64,000 bases of DNA from Ascaris suum (GCA_013433145.1 CM024171.1:13283358-13347357); one strand, 5' to 3'; shown: positions 35,414-49,729, counted from the stretch's first letter. Program-made: numbers and translations. Notes: generated by a model from the letters alone, not told the origin.

Positions 35414-36421
35414 CTGAATTGTCCCATTTTTATTAGTAGTCTCTTTGACAAATTTCTGCATTAACAATAGCTTCTCGGTGTGTAAACTTCAACAATTTCC
35501 TCAATAACACAGTGGCTAGTATAAAAGTTTGTGAATTTATTGCACAGTATTAACGGATGACAACATCACCAAAGACAACAAATATTATTCGTTGATCATT
35601 CGGATGTTGCTTGTGTTGTATCGCTAAGATTACTTCATGATGAGGTGAAAAAGGCTGAAGATAAACGAATTGAGTACAAAACAATAATGCCTCATTGGGC
35701 AAGAAATGAATTTCCCTTTAAAATTGCCAAAAAATCAAAAGAAATCCGAACATTCCTCATTACTTTTCTATCTAATGCGTCGTCAAAAATGCGAGGAAGA
35801 AGGATTGATGATCGACCTCAAAAAATGCTCAAGTTTCCGCCAAAAAATGCTCCAACGGGATTACCGGGCAAGGAGATGCCAAGCGTACTGTTGTTGTCAA
35901 ATCAACTCAACGAAAACATTTTTCCTATCCTTTCGCAGGGTCAGCTGTGCTAAGATATGTCACCTGATTCCATTAATGGCGTTCCAGAAGTACAGATGCA
36001 AAAATACTGTTCCTCAAGGGCCGGAAATTTTCGTTCTGCTGGTGATTATCATGTGATTAGTGACGTGACCTAGTGGTACTAACGTAATGTCTTTTATGAA
36101 AAAGTGCTTCGCCTCAACATAAAATACGTTCCGAAGCCACACAATGAATTTGCATCGATCCAAAAAAAAAACTTCAGGCTCGCTAGTATCTTCACAGCTT
36201 CTTTGCTTTTAAAATTCATAATCGAAGCACCTGAGTCTTCTATGAACGACGAAAAATGGGCCGCACCTTAAACTTTACTCTAAAGCTGCTTCCATGTTAC
36301 CTCCAATTCTTGATGGACGGAATCTCTCATTGAGTAATTTAATGGGTAAAAGTATTTCTTTTCTTAATATGCATCTACTTATTCTGCATTCTTGCAAGCA
36401 TAACCAAATAAACCAATTTAC

Positions 36422-36458
36422 CATCAGTTGAATTATGGGCCTCATCAGCGCCGCCCTT
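36422..36458 (-). CDS. Small exon of an unidentified gene
   Basis: A 37-base exon (KGGADEAHNSTD plus one base) lies between a tttttctttcag acceptor and a GATG|GTAAAT donor. Both splice sites are good. The product is unknown. Confidence 0.4.
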
Positions 36459-36892
36459 CTGAAAGAAAAATATGTTCTTATCAAAAACAAGAGGGAAATT
36501 CTCGCAAGAAAAACTATTTGATTCAGTTTCTGCAACATTACTCGTATTCTAGAAATAAGTGACTTAGCAACGTTTTTAATATTTTATAAAAAAATAGAAA
36601 TTAAGCACCTGATTGCCTTTCCTGGATGTGTTCCTAGAAGTTATTTAATGAGATTGAACACTATGAACTAGGGATACTAATGCAATTTATGTCTGAATCG
36701 ACCTACCGATGAGTTCCTCAACCTCATAAGACAGTTATGAAGTGTTAACGAGTGATCTACTTTAAAAGTGATCTATTCTGGTCTAATCAGTTTTATGGTC
36801 GCTATTATCTTGTGACCTTCATTATGTAACAAGTTGTTGTAGGCTCATAGTTGTTGATCTTGATGTGTTATCTCCCCCGTGTGTATTTGACG

Positions 36893-36902
36893 CCCCCCCC
36901 CC
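36893..36902 (+). repeat. Poly-C run
   Basis: Ten consecutive C, about 110 bases before the long (AT)n tract. Confidence 0.85.
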
Positions 36903-37011
36903 ATGCTTTCAGGGCCGTAGCAGAAGGTATAAATAGACAATCAGTTCAGTTGTGTTCAACAGGCCCCATCGTGTAGCTCCCCGCCCGGTCGCATGAAGCA
37001 ATACCAAAACC

Positions 37012-37147
<136 letters not shown>

Positions 37148-37299
37148 TTTATTTATTTTGGCATTTCATCATCTCTTGCCACCCGCTCTGCTTTTAGGTA
37201 TGGTACACGATGAAGCCTCCACCTATCAACCTAATAATAACGAGCTTGTTCATACTCAGACCTTTTATTTCGGAGAACATCATTTCTCACTGCTGCATA

Positions 37300-39740
37300 T
37301 TAAGCCATATTCAAATCATTTTCCTTCCTGCTTCACCTCATTCAACCTCTATCCTCATCCTTTCATATTTCACCGCCGTTCCTAACGTCTCTATGCATTG
37401 CGTTTCGTAGATATACGGATGGAATATTCTTTAATTTATATTATAATAAATAAAACGTCAAAAACCATGCTGAAAAATAATTTCATAATATTTGTGATGC
37501 TAATTTGCTTCTGTTCCATTGCACCCCTCTAAACATCCCTCCCTTCCATTCATTTCTTGTCTCTACCGTGTACTCTGGCATGTCCTTAAGAACAAAAGGG
37601 CACAGTTCGAGTATGTCCTTGACCAGGTTGTTGGTCCAATAGATTAGAATGGAAGTGCTCCGATGCCACTTCGGCACACGAATATGATTCTATTTTTCGT
37701 TGCAATCATCACTCCTGGTCATCCGATCATTACTTTCAATCACTCATAGTCGTGGATTCTGAATCGATTGGACTAGTATATATGTAATGTTAACAAGTCT
37801 TGAGATAAGCATATTGGCGATTATTGGTCTGGTTTTTGTTCGAGAAAGAGAAGAGCGGCGATGGAATCAAATGAGTGGGATCTGCGTGATAAAATAACGA
37901 CAAGGAAAATGACGTGCTCCGAAACGAAAGGGCTCGTAAATAGTTCCGCCATTAGTGAGACATTCCTTGCGAATAACAATATGAAAACACGACGGTTTTC
38001 CTCTTTAGTAAGTTCGTAGGTAGTTGCTTCACTGCATAGTACCAATCTAAGAGAAGAACGGATCGGAAAGGGTTAGAGATTGCGGTAAAATGGTATTAAC
38101 GCCTAAAAAATACCAATCTGCAAATAAGCCAGTAGCCAAACAAGGACAACGATAGCTAGACAATAAATATGCTATCTTCAAATCAATGAATCTCAAGCAA
38201 AAAAAAAAAAACAACTGCTGTTATCTAAGCACTTTTGTTGATAAAAGTACACTCTTTCTGTCATGTATGCAATTCCATAAGAAGAGAAATTGCAAATCCT
38301 GCTTGTTGAAAACTTATTGCATTGGTCAGTGAAGGGTGTTCAAAGCGCACTGAACCACTTTTCAAAGAGCGAGAGCTCCTCAGAGAGGAATGTGGGGATG
38401 GGGAGCATTCATTATTCAGCGCGGTCGTTAACTCATCACCTCCCCTGTTCAAGAGAGATTTGACAGAAATCATTCAATGGCCGCAACTTTTGAGGGGATT
38501 TTCTTGCATTCAAGGTCTTCTTTTATGAAACGCCATCCAATTCAAAGAAACACAGTATATTCTGCATGGAAACACTAGTTTTGTAAAATACAGAAAGTAC
38601 GTTTTCTTCACCAAAGATTTAAGCCTATCGTCATTCATATAACCTCTATTACTGGCGAGAAGAATCGTATTTACAACCTACATGAAAACAGCTCATTATA
38701 CATCACAACATGTGTGAAAACAATCCGTCCTATAGCCATATCGTTATCAAGTATAAAATTGCTTGCATTTTCGAAAATTCGAACCATAGTTATTTCACGA
38801 GCAACAATATAAAAATATTCTCAATCGTACGATACTGACTTAAAGATATGATCAACTGATATAACACACATCACATCTCATATAGCAAAATTCCTATATC
38901 GAAGTTTAAATGCGCTACTGCAAACTGCTCTAAATTCATTTATTCAAAATTAACTGACGAAAAGCAAATCAATCGTTATGGACGAATTTTATCGCTAACA
39001 AACAATTGTAAAGACCCGAACGAACTCTTTTCGTATCAGCGGTTTCTCTCGAAACCCTAATAAAAACAGCCTTTTATTAAATCGAACGCACAGGCCCACA
39101 CTAGCCCATCCAACCGTACGCCGACGAACGAAACTAAATTGGAGAGAGTTGGCAATAGCAATTCTTATATACCCTATTCATAGTATCAAAGCGACACTTC
39201 GAAGAGCATTTAAAAACGCAAGCCATCCTAAGTTCATAGTTAAGCCGCGTTATAGTCATAATCGAGCTGCGTAACGATCAAAGACGTTATAACAATCATT
39301 TCTGCTATGTTTTTTTTTTTTAATTGTTAAACACACGAGAACGTACCACTCCTCTGTATATTGTGATATTTATTTCATCGTTTGGTTTTTCCGTCATCAT
39401 CCGTTGTATATTTTTCTATAAATAAACGATGCAATTCTATTAGTACTTCCTATGAAGTAAAGGTTTCGATCTAAGGTTCTCACCTGTGACAACATTTCTC
39501 ATTTCCTCTTTCATGTCTAGTCCTCCAATTAATTGTTTCTACGTCCTCATAGATGTCCGCTTCGCGACAAAAGTGAATCTCGTATTATATGAGATTTCGA
39601 GACGATTCTTTATACATACATCAGCTGTTTACTTAATATTTTCGATTAGCCAATTCAGCTATGATGAGGATAACAGAGTAAAGACCTCTCCAAATAACAG
39701 CGTATTACCACAAACTGCTATATATAAGGAACGGAGATGA
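37300..39740. other. No supported gene
   Basis: Short frames only. A possible palindromic or AT-rich intergenic region with no recognisable motif. Confidence 0.35.
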
Positions 39741-39761
39741 TCATCATAGATTCATCCCGAG

Positions 39762-40004
39762 ATGTATACAGTTTATGGCTTTTCCACCGTTGAACACATT
39801 AGTGAGATAATGGAATCGACTCATCAGCTAGAGCGTTTAAACAGTTTTTCAATATACACTCTTTTCAGAGTTTGCTTTCCAACATTAAGCGAAACAATAA
39901 GCGCTATTGTGCTTCCTCTTTATTATTCTATTGTAATCAGTCTACGCAATCGCACTCTCAGCTCTTATCCTGATATTGTTCGTCGTATTCGCTGGTTAGT
40001 TTAG
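39762..40004 (+). CDS. Possible chemoreceptor-like transmembrane exon
   Basis: An 80-codon frame encodes a polar start (ISEIMESTHQLERLNSF) followed by a strongly hydrophobic stretch (PTLSETISAIVLPLYYSIVI) and then basic residues (SLRNRTLSSYPDIVRRIR). This pattern resembles the fifth or sixth helix region of nematode serpentine chemoreceptors. A CTG|GTTAGT donor lies just before the stop. The family call is only by resemblance, and no partner exons were assembled. Confidence 0.3.
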   Translation: MYTVYGFSTVEHISEIMESTHQLERLNSFSIYTLFRVCFPTLSETISAIVLPLYYSIVISLRNRTLSSYPDIVRRIRWLV

Positions 40005-40291
40005 TGCATAAATGTTCAAGATAGCTAGCTAAAAATTAATTATTTCAAAAAAAATCTATTAAATACACTAGTAGGAAGATATCATTTTGTACCATTATGA
40101 AACTTAAAAATAAATTCCATTATCCCACATAGATACGTTCATAGTTACCTGATAGATACAAAAATAAATTCCATTTTATAGATAACACTTTCATAGATAA
40201 ACTTCATATACTAAACTTTTCTTCCATATGAAATATTTATGACTAAGAATCTCAATGAAAATTTGCAATAGCGAATAAATAGGATTGTAAA

Positions 40292-43200
40292 TTAGAAATT
40301 ATATACCATTTCATCAAATTCAGGTTGTATAATGGGAGTTGGAAATAATGTGTTCTTTGCAAGGTGACCATCGGATGCAAATGCTTCAGATATCGTTGGT
40401 TGACACGTTCGCACTACATGACGTTCCTGCTTCGATGAAATTCGCTTATTTATAGATTCACTCTGTGTCAAATCGAAATTCATTACCTTCTCTGAACTGA
40501 AAAATTTTTGAATATATTATCGAAAATATCAAATAATCTCCATCATTGGCAATGGAATATCAAATGCAAAATGAATAAAGGTATGACATACAACGAAGAT
40601 AAATGAATCATTTCATGGCAAAGATATTTCTGAAGGTAGAGTATAAGCTTAAGATATATGCGCATAAACAAACTCTGTCGTATTGTTAGCAGGTCGTTTA
40701 GTTATCCTCTAAGGAACACCTGATGCAATAGTAGGAGTTGCAACGATAATAGATGTATTCTTCTTTGATCGTTGTAATCCAGGAATGTCTTGTGATAATT
40801 GCTGATCTTTATTCGTAAAGAATTTTCATTCCAGCTAAATACTCAAAAATCGAAGAAGCAAAAAATAGCTTATGAAGATTTCAAACGAAAAAAATCTTTA
40901 GATAAGTGAAGAATGTAAAACGATGATTACTCATTTTTTGTTGAAGATTTCATTTAGTTCTCATTCACAGGTAAACGAATCTCATAGATCACTCGAAAGC
41001 TGTACACCTCAAAGCACACCTGATGAACCAACAATCTAGATCTATTGAAATTTCCTGTTAGAAAACCTATTTCACCGAGTATACGGGCCACACTGATGGC
41101 TCGCATGCTAAAAAATGCTTGTGACCTATCCGATGTTTACCATATTTGCATGATTATAAACATCTTTTTCTGATGGATGATCTCACTCTAGTCCCCTGAA
41201 GTACGTTTAAAATTTGAGGCCATCCCTCATATTTTTCATGTTGTTCAAAATTGACATCATCATCACTGCTGCACACCTGTGCTAGTCATTATTTTGCAAT
41301 TGGCGAAACTTATGCTTATTTTTTAATTAACCTCGAGTAAATGAGAATGATAAATGACCTCCATAATGCCATCAAAGAAATTATCCCTTCTATAGACTGA
41401 ACGTAGACTGTATTAAGGAATACTGTAATTGTGTGGAGCCCACATAAACATGTTGGTAGACTCGTATATTCGATAATTTGAATTAATGAATTTTTCACCT
41501 TTTTTCCGGTTTGCAAACTTTTAGGAATTTTCCGGATATGGCGATTGATATTTTAGAAATTAGTATCACAGATCGGCTCGAATAACGTTTTTATTTACAT
41601 CGAAATTGATGGAGAAATAAAAACGTCGTTGACGTTATTGATGTTAGTTGTAATTGTTTCCGCTTCTTTTTCAATTTTTTTTTTCGAATTCATTCAATGC
41701 AACAACTTTATTTCGTTTGCTATTAGTCGATATGATGTGAATTAATTTAAAAGAGTTTAATTTAATAGAAATCAATACAATTATCTATTTGATCCAGTAG
41801 TAAGTAAGAATATTACACTATAAATTCTATAAATTCTTATCACTTTTCACTATAAATTCTCATCATTTTTGAAATTTTCAAAAATTGACTTCAAATGACG
41901 GGAATTTTATGATTATCACTCTTTCATTAAAACTCTTTCAATTTTGAATCTATCTAGGTAAGCTCCCTTCGCCAGAAAATACTCGTCGAAACACCGAGAT
42001 AATTTTATGAGCTTGCCTAATGCTTCTTATTTGAGAGCATTGTTTTGGCTTAGAAGGTAGATTTGATAGAAGAGTCACTCGATGTAAATGACTAAAGTCG
42101 CATAGAAATTTGCTTTTATATAGTCAGAGAATGAATAATCTAGTTGGATTTTCGATCACTATTAGACTTGCCAAAGCCAACGCGATCAGCTTTCTATGGT
42201 TCACGCGCATCGCCTATCTTACTTCGGGTGCATCGAAGGACAACAAGGGAAGATTTCTGAATTCATCGCCTGATTTGGATTAGAGACGCTCAGCTCGCCG
42301 TAGACTCCACATCTCTATGCTTGGAGTTTCCAAAGCAAATCCTAAATATTTTAGGCGCCCAACGTCACCTTTGTTTCACTTCGAAAACTTGAATTCTTAG
42401 ACAAGTTTGATTCTAGCGAGAATATTAGAAGTGGGTAACATTCTCGTTGAAATTGTTCGACCGAGTCGACGCAGAACTGCACTGATCAGACATTGCAGCA
42501 CAATCATACGTATTAAGAATTTCCGATCCTCATTTATACAATTTGAATTTTTTCAGCCTTTAACTGTGAAATGAGATCTCTCGGAAGGGGATCAGGTGTC
42601 TGTCGAAATCGGATATTGATCACGAGACGCGGAAGAGATGGGGTCTGAACTTGACTGTTTTGCAATTCTCTAAAGAATTAATAAAAATATAGTGATGTAT
42701 AGCTATAGATTTTCAGATCAAAGCATATTAAATTACATAAAATTTCGCACGGAATGATACTATTGACCTCATAATAATTTATGGAATAGAAAGATTATAC
42801 CCTGACGAGGTTTGTTGTGTTTTATCGATAGAACTTGTTGTTTGTGTTCGCTCGACTATAATTTCCTCTCGCAAGCTCAAACTTTCCCTTTGAGTTGTGC
42901 GTTCTTCTTCCATCGTTTGTGGTAATGTTTTCATTGAATTTACATTCGTTGTTTTTACGTCGAACTTTGTAATTTTATTCGATGAGAATGATTTTTGCGT
43001 TTCACTTGTTAATAAACTTGACTGAAATATCGTCGTTTATTGACTCTTCGAAAATTTATAGAGCTAGACGCTAATGGGGTCTTTTTTCTTTCAATATTCA
43101 GTCGATTCGTTTTGGTAGATATTTTGCCTCTTTTTTTCTAATTGTTAGTGATTTATGCAACGCTAATTCATTACATTTAGTGATCGGCTCTTATTCTCAA

Positions 43201-46013
43201 GAAATGTCCACTAATTTAAAGTCTATGACGAAGATTCATTCGGTTCACTCACTGAACATTGCTAGCGCAAACAAAAAAGTTTGAAGAAAGTTTACGTCGG
43301 TGAATTACAATGTTTTTTTTTTCTGCAAGGTATTTGAATGGGATTTTAAAGAATAACACTGCTTATGTTCTAAAATATGACAAAATAAAAGGCTCTCTTC
43401 TTGTACTCACAGAGTGATTCACGACCAGTGTATTGCACCACGGTATATAGAATACTCCGAAACCTGACAACAGTCGAAAAATTGGGCGGAATGACAGAAA
43501 ATGACTCTCCGAAGTTCAGAATTAAAAACGCAAACAAGAAGTTATCAATTTCAAATCATCAACTTTATAAGCGAAACGATATCGCTGTCTTCCTCTATAA
43601 AGACTAAATTTCATAGTTTCTGCTATATTACAATAAACATCAAAGAATTTTAAAAAGTTTGACAAAACTCGGTGATTGGGTGCTCTAAACGCAATTTTAA
43701 CAGCCGATTAAACATCCAGGACCGATTAATGCTAAGGTTTGCGATCATCGACGAAGAGAAGTGCAGTGGGATTTGAAGTTGATAAATTCTGACTTATGAT
43801 GGTATTTTTTTGAAACATTTCGCATGAAATTCTCAAAAAAAAACTCCTTCCGCAAAGCAAACAATTTCACTAGATAGAATGACCTTGAAATCTCATAGAA
43901 TTGATGTGTTTATTTTTCAGGATATGACCGCAAAATAGATCCGGACATCTAGTTTCTCGCTTCAGTCTCTAGGTTTCCGGTAGAATGGTTGTTTAAGATG
44001 AAATATACAAGAAGATGAAGAAAACAATCGTCGGCAATGTCCATTACTCTATTACTTAACGAAAAATATATTACTAACCGAAAGAGAAAATATATAGAAA
44101 TCAAAAGCATCGCATCAAAAAAATGATGCAAAAATTCGACGGAGAAGAAGAATTGATCGAAGAATTAGTGCATAGAGAAATGCAATTCCGCTCGTAACGT
44201 TCATTCTCCAGAGAATTGTATGTTTGTCGGCCGACATTATTTTCTCAGGACACAAATACGCGGATACATATGTCTATTAACAAGTTTCGTTATAATTTAT
44301 CAAACCCCATCGTATAAATCAAAAATTTTCTGCCACTATGATGAGAGAGGTTTGGGTAGATACACATACTTGGCTTAAAATTTTTTTATTCTCTCTCATA
44401 ATATAACGCTTTACTGGTAATTTTGAAAAACATATAACACCGGCTTGATTTTGAATTCGGATTATGTTCACTTATACGCTTCGACTCATCTTTGCATCTA
44501 TTTGCCTGATTTTAATCACTCCCTATTATGCACCTCATTAAATGGCAAATAAGAAATATTGATGATATCAAGTGATAATTAAATATCATATTCGCTAATG
44601 ATTCCAGCTCTATGAAAAACGTTTAAATCGTTTTTTTTTTCTGACCGTCAAATTATTAAATCATGATGGCAGCATGCTTAATGTGTGGATTGAGCCATAT
44701 TTAACATTGCGCTCGTAGAGAATGCCTACGCTTTAAGGGAGATAAAATATGCAAAACTACAACCTTTCTCTCGGGTGTTAGCATCGATATTTCGCGTGGA
44801 TCTTCTCCACTTGTTGAATCGCTCAACGAAATTCGTATCGTTTTCTCTATTTGTTGCTTTCCTGAATACTTTTGAAAATACAAAACACAGATTTTATGTT
44901 GTCGGCAAAATAAATTATGAAATATCATTCAAAACAAGAGTGATAGAGTATCTCATCTAATTGAAATTCTTATCACATTAGTGTTTCACACTTATTCGTC
45001 ATGAACACTAAATTTCTTTCGTATGTAATTTGAGTCGATCTTTTTGCAACTCATTTTGATTAACAGCAAAGGAAAGGAAATGGGCTGAATTGGTGGAGAC
45101 CAACAAATTTCTAGGCACCAACTACAATAAAACAAAAGACTTTCATGAAAGATATTTGTAACACTATGCGTCAGATACCGCACAATTGCGACTCATAGAA
45201 GCAACTCAATAGCAGCATGGATTCGTTGCATCAATATTTGGCAGCTTTTTGGCATCTTAGGTATTCCCAGGAATGCAGTTAACTGTGGCTCCATCTATTT
45301 TATTGCTGGGCCACGTTAATTTTGAAAATTAGGTTCATTTTAATTTCAGGTATGGCACCAAGTATCTCAGGTTAATTTTAATTACGTTAATATATAGATT
45401 AATATACAGATTATTGTTGAAAATCACTACTTCAAATGTTGATTTAAAGTATCAATTACAACTTGATTTCAAGTATTTCAAGTATGACTTAAGCAGAGGA
45501 CAACACAGATTTTCAACTACTATGCAGTCTTGATCCTACACTCATTTATTTCGATATTCAATCCAAAGAAAGCTGAAAAATAAACTTTACAATAGCATAT
45601 TGATAGGTGTGCTATTTCTTTATTAATCGAGTAAGCGAAAATAGGCTAAACGAAGAGATTGAATTATTTCGTAGACATTCCAATTGCAAACAAATTTTAG
45701 CAAGAAAAGACTCTATGAAAAATTTGACAGTGAGGCTTTCTAGAAACCTTCTAATTTTATATGCGAAAATTTTCAGCATCCATCTTATCAACTACTATCC
45801 AAATATTCGTTCAGTAAGTGCTTAGAAGCCGACTGTCACGAATGAGAATTGTACCTCAACTGTTTCCCTTCAATATATATATCCTCTACCTGGTTTTATA
45901 CGAAATGCCAATATACTCGGCGCTGTTCTTCGTGCAATCACATCGTCATCTCTTTTCTTCAATGAAATACAAATGAGAACTGCATAGATTGTCACTCCAA
46001 TAGACGATAACAC
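40292..46013 (-). CDS. Membrane protein, probable receptor C-terminal part with long Ser/Thr-rich tail
   Basis: Four exons join in phase: 46013-45890 (ttcattcag acceptor, CCAG|GTAGAG donor), 44861-44764 (gtattcag, AAAG|GTTGTA), 43021-42801 (atatttcag, TCAGG|GTATAA) and 40496-40292 (tttttcag, stop TAA). The first encodes a membrane helix (VLSSIGVTIYAVLICI) followed at once by a basic/acidic stop-transfer (SLKKRDDD), as at the end of a last helix entering the cytoplasm. The rest, about 200 residues, is rich in Ser, Thr, Glu and Gln (for example QTMEEERTTQRESLSLREE) and ends DEMVYNF, which fits a cytoplasmic receptor tail open to phosphorylation. An extra exon near 40700-40800 is possible. N-terminal helices may lie at 48138 and 48299. 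The exons are well supported; the receptor assignment is inference. Confidence 0.55.
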
Positions 46014-47156
46014 CTGAATGAATAAAAAAATTGCGCATAAAGAAGATCCAAATGCATTGCTTACGATCACTTATTTATCAATTATCGTTGATCACAATAG
46101 TGATCGCAGATCAACTCTTGATATATACAATTACGCTCTTAGAAAATTCTTGCAAATCTCAATTTATTTATAAATTTCACTTTAATTTGCCGATATGGGA
46201 GAAACAAATACATCCAAACAAACAATAAAGAGGAAGCAGCAGAACTATTAAAACAATTTAATGAAAACGGTTCTTCTTACTAAAAGAATTTAGCGAACGA
46301 ATTAAAAGAATGTATGAATTTCACGACATGAGATCACCAATAGAATTGAGGTCGAAATGATAGCGCTAACTTTTACAAGTGGAAACATGCATTAACGATA
46401 TATTCACTTCCTTCGATGATCCTAATTTCAATTTCATAAGTTTCCACACTTATATTCTATGGAGGAAAATATATTTAATTTTCTCTCTAAGAAGATTAGC
46501 CGAAAAAAAAACTCCAAAAAATGGCGATCACATTTTTCCTTTTTGATAAAATTTCACATACGCATATGTTCAGAAAGCGGAGAAAAAAAAACGTACGTAT
46601 TATCATAATTGTGATGCTCAAATTCGAATCTATCAATTGAATTAAATTATATTGGAGAGCGGAAATGAAATTGGAAATTGCAAACATTAGCAGAAGTTTA
46701 CGAAATCCTCAGAAACTATCTTTCCATCTCAAAACAACCACAACATTTTCAAACTAACGCAGAAAAAATCACCTGGAGAAAGCAAATTTTATGAATAACA
46801 CATAAGCATATTGAATGCATTTGCTTGGCTCTTCCATTTTGCATATTATTTCTTCAATGGTTTACCATTTTTAAGTTCAATCGAAGATTTTCAAGTTAAG
46901 TTGCGCTAAGTTCACTCAAAAAGCAATCGAATAGTCTTTCAGTGGTAATTGGTGGACCGGGAGGGCAAGTTTAGGCGAAAGTCTTACAAATTCTGTTGGG
47001 TAGATTTCGCCACGGCCGCACATCTTCGAAGGTGCGACCGTTACTGATGCGTATAACGTATACCATGCTTGTGCTCGTATTATACTGGTTGTAAATAAAT
47101 GCGAATAAAACTTCTAGGAATTATACTCAAAGGAAATAAATTATGCAATACTTTGA

Positions 47157-47167
47157 GGGGGGGGGGG
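47157..47167 (+). repeat. Poly-G run
   Basis: Eleven consecutive G on the plus strand. Confidence 0.9.
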
Positions 47168-47966
47168 ATGGTGGAAGGGATAGATATAACAGTCACCTTT
47201 ATATTTTCAAAGGTAACATAAAACTTTGTAAACGAGTAGAGAATTTCGCGAGTAACACGAGAAGGCATACTAAAAAGCATTGAAAAAACAAAGCACTATC
47301 GTTCGCAAGCAAAAAATCTCTACGTCCTTCCCAGATCTTCTTAGTCCATGTTGGAGTCTGAATGCTGCCCATGCGAGAGCAGACTTGATGCAAGGAGCAT
47401 ATTTGAGCCTGTAACTTGTATGTTCTTTCAAAAGTGTGTCGGCTGTTCCCGCTAGCTCTCTGCACGAATGTAACAGTTTCATATGATCCTATCTAGTTCT
47501 CGAATTTGCAAATATTAGTAAGTGCGTCGGGCGCAAACTCGCCAATAAAATGCTGTTCTCGACTTGCTGTTGATCTTAGCTATCTCGAGGAGTTTGAATT
47601 TAAGAATAGTAGAGCCATTAAGCTGTGTAATCCTATTCTTGCCCAAGATATCATCGCCTTAGGCCTAAATTGGTTCTGTTGTTGAGTTCTTGATGTAGTT
47701 CCCTTACGGCTTGAATCTTTTTCCAAAATTAGCTGAACTTAGACCATATTTTATGATAGCTTAAATTTTATTCAACACGTCGTCATGTTTTATCGAATGT
47801 ATTTTTTAATGGTTGCTCTTCCATTACTTTATTTCTCGAAGGTGGTCTACTGATTGCTTTCGTATAGTCTGCTGTTCTATGTTCTACAAACGCTTCTCAT
47901 TCGTTTAATTTGCAATAAAATTGGCACTTAAATTTTCAAGTGCTTTTAGGTGTCAATAAGTAATTA

Positions 47967-48138
47967 TCAATAAGTAATTATATCAAGATGGAGTTGGTTG
48001 TAGAGAATTGCACTGTATCCCACTCCTCCATCAGATAAAAGGCTTCCAGATATTGCGAAAAATCCAACCATCTGTGACTGGCATTCTTTAATTTCAAAGC
48101 TTCCATCAATTATTATATACGCAAGCCTAATAATACAA
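47967..48138 (-). CDS. Possible receptor exon with helix-3-like Cys
   Basis: A frame from a ggaatag acceptor encodes CIIRLAYIIIDGSFEIKECQ followed by SQMVGFFAISGSLLSD and GGVGYSAILYN. A Cys followed by a hydrophobic helix is reminiscent of the start of helix 3 in serpentine receptors. The 3' boundary is uncertain; the frame closes at 47967. It may belong to the same minus-strand gene as the Ser/Thr-tailed membrane protein. Confidence 0.35.
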
Positions 48139-48236
48139 CTATTCCATAACCAAAGAGTTATTCATTTGAAGAAAACTTAATAGCCTTCATCATCCACACC
48201 TCATGAAAACTCGGTGTTAATAAAATTGAGCATACC

Positions 48237-48299
48237 ATTAGAATGGTTATCCCATTAAGAAGTAAATCCGAAATAAACGCAAATACATAAGAAATCATA
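48237..48299 (-). CDS. Possible first membrane-helix exon
   Basis: ATG followed by a hydrophobic stretch (MISYVFAFISDLLLNGITIL) ends at an ATG|GTATGC donor. It could be the first helix of the receptor-like gene downstream. The phase does not directly match the exon at 48138, so an intermediate exon would be needed. Confidence 0.3.
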
Positions 48300-48884
48300 G
48301 CAAAAATAAATTCATCGAATAGTTGACATATTTATATACTTAACTTCTAAGGAGTTTATTAGCATATTTCACTACAGATAAAATTTGAATATCAAATTGA
48401 GATCAGATATGCAATGATTTCTTATTTGGTGCTATAAAATTTACCTTTTTTTTTTAAAGTGAGGCTTATAAGTGAGTAGATGAGTGCAACGTTCAGCTCG
48501 ATTCCATTTTTATTCGCTGCGAAAAGAATCGTTTTCGTCGGATTTTTCGACCTGAATTGAACGTTCGATCATTTCTTGACGTTTGCTGCGGAAATTTGAT
48601 GTTTTCTATTGTTTATATTGTCGAGTGAAATTTTATGTTAATCATCTTTTGAAGGCGATATGCAACGTTACACCAATGAGAAAGTCGATCCCCTTTCATT
48701 ATTCTTTGCATCTGATAATAACCATAATAAAATGATTTTTTTATTTTACATTAAAGGGAGTATATAAATATGTTTTTAAAAATTTGAAAAAAAAAAGTGG
48801 AAACGGCTGTCACATAAATATGCAAATATCAGGCTCGGAATAAAGATTAGCTCTATAACGTCAGAAATTGGCTCATACAAAAGT

Positions 48885-49054
48885 TTATTTGTAAAGGTGA
48901 ATATCATTAGAATCATCACAACGTTGCCAACTACAAGCTGCGATTATTCCACCCTGATGAAAAATCGGCTGACCGAAGGTGACAAACTGACCAGAGATAC
49001 TTTCGACTTGATCGCCATGGAAGCATATTTGTTGATGCTTGTGTGCAACGATTG
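48885..49054 (-). CDS. Terminal exon of an unidentified gene
   Basis: From a tattttcctcag acceptor the frame runs 55 codons to TAA (IVAHKHQQICFHGDQVES, then PIFHQGGIIAACSWQRCDDS). The strong acceptor and balanced composition argue for a real C-terminal exon. It starts in phase 1, whereas the next upstream exon found (49894-49730) ends in phase 0, so an exon between them is missing or they are separate genes. Confidence 0.5.
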
Positions 49055-49284
49055 CTGAGGAAAATAGTGGTCGCATGAGATAAGGTCATGTAACTAAGAA
49101 GAGTGAGCACGAACCCAGTCTGACTAGAGTGACCGTGACTTCAGTGTCTGATTATGTCAGTTTTGCCAGACCGTTTTTTGAAGCATGCGGTCTTCGAATA
49201 AAAGTTCTACGCGATAATGGGGAAATTGGTTCTCCATGAGTTGGTACACTTGTATCCCTCCTCTGTCCTCCCCACCCTCTCTCT

Positions 49285-49297
49285 CCCCCCCCCCCCC
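49285..49297 (+). repeat. Poly-C run in CT-rich stretch
   Basis: Thirteen consecutive C within a C/T-rich stretch. Confidence 0.9.
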
Positions 49298-49729
49298 TTT
49301 TCCGAAAGGCTCCTTCCCAAAAACGATTGTTCTGACCGCTTCGTGGTGGTGTAATGTACCAACCCCCTTCATATCCTTTGGCATCTTGGTCGGATCGTCA
49401 TGGACGTGTCCTTTTCCCCTGACTGAAAATATTTTATTCAGCAGTGATAAAAAGAAGGAGATCTATCTTAGTGTTCTCTCTAAAAACTTCAGTCCTACAG
49501 GTACCCTCAGCTAAAAACTGAGGAACTGCAGATCATCGGAGAAAAATTATTTCTAAGTTTTTTTTTTTCAAACAGAGTGAGTTGCTTTAATCTGGAATCT
49601 AATAGCGACTTGTGACCATCATCTCTGGAGTTGCTGGAAAGTAGTAAGCTCGCCTATTGAGAAGACGACAAATTATGGAGCGAAGTTATACCTCGACGAT
49701 GCGCTGGTGGAAGTGCATGACGCCCTTAC

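Noticed and set aside
47080..47482. Minus-strand frames of 66-88 codons
   Set aside because: Considered as retroelement remnants, but no reverse transcriptase, nuclease or terminal repeat motif is visible.
49157..49384. 75-codon minus frame with Gly/Glu-rich stretch
   Set aside because: It runs through a poly-G/C tract and looks like a dispersed repeat rather than a gene; no splice sites.
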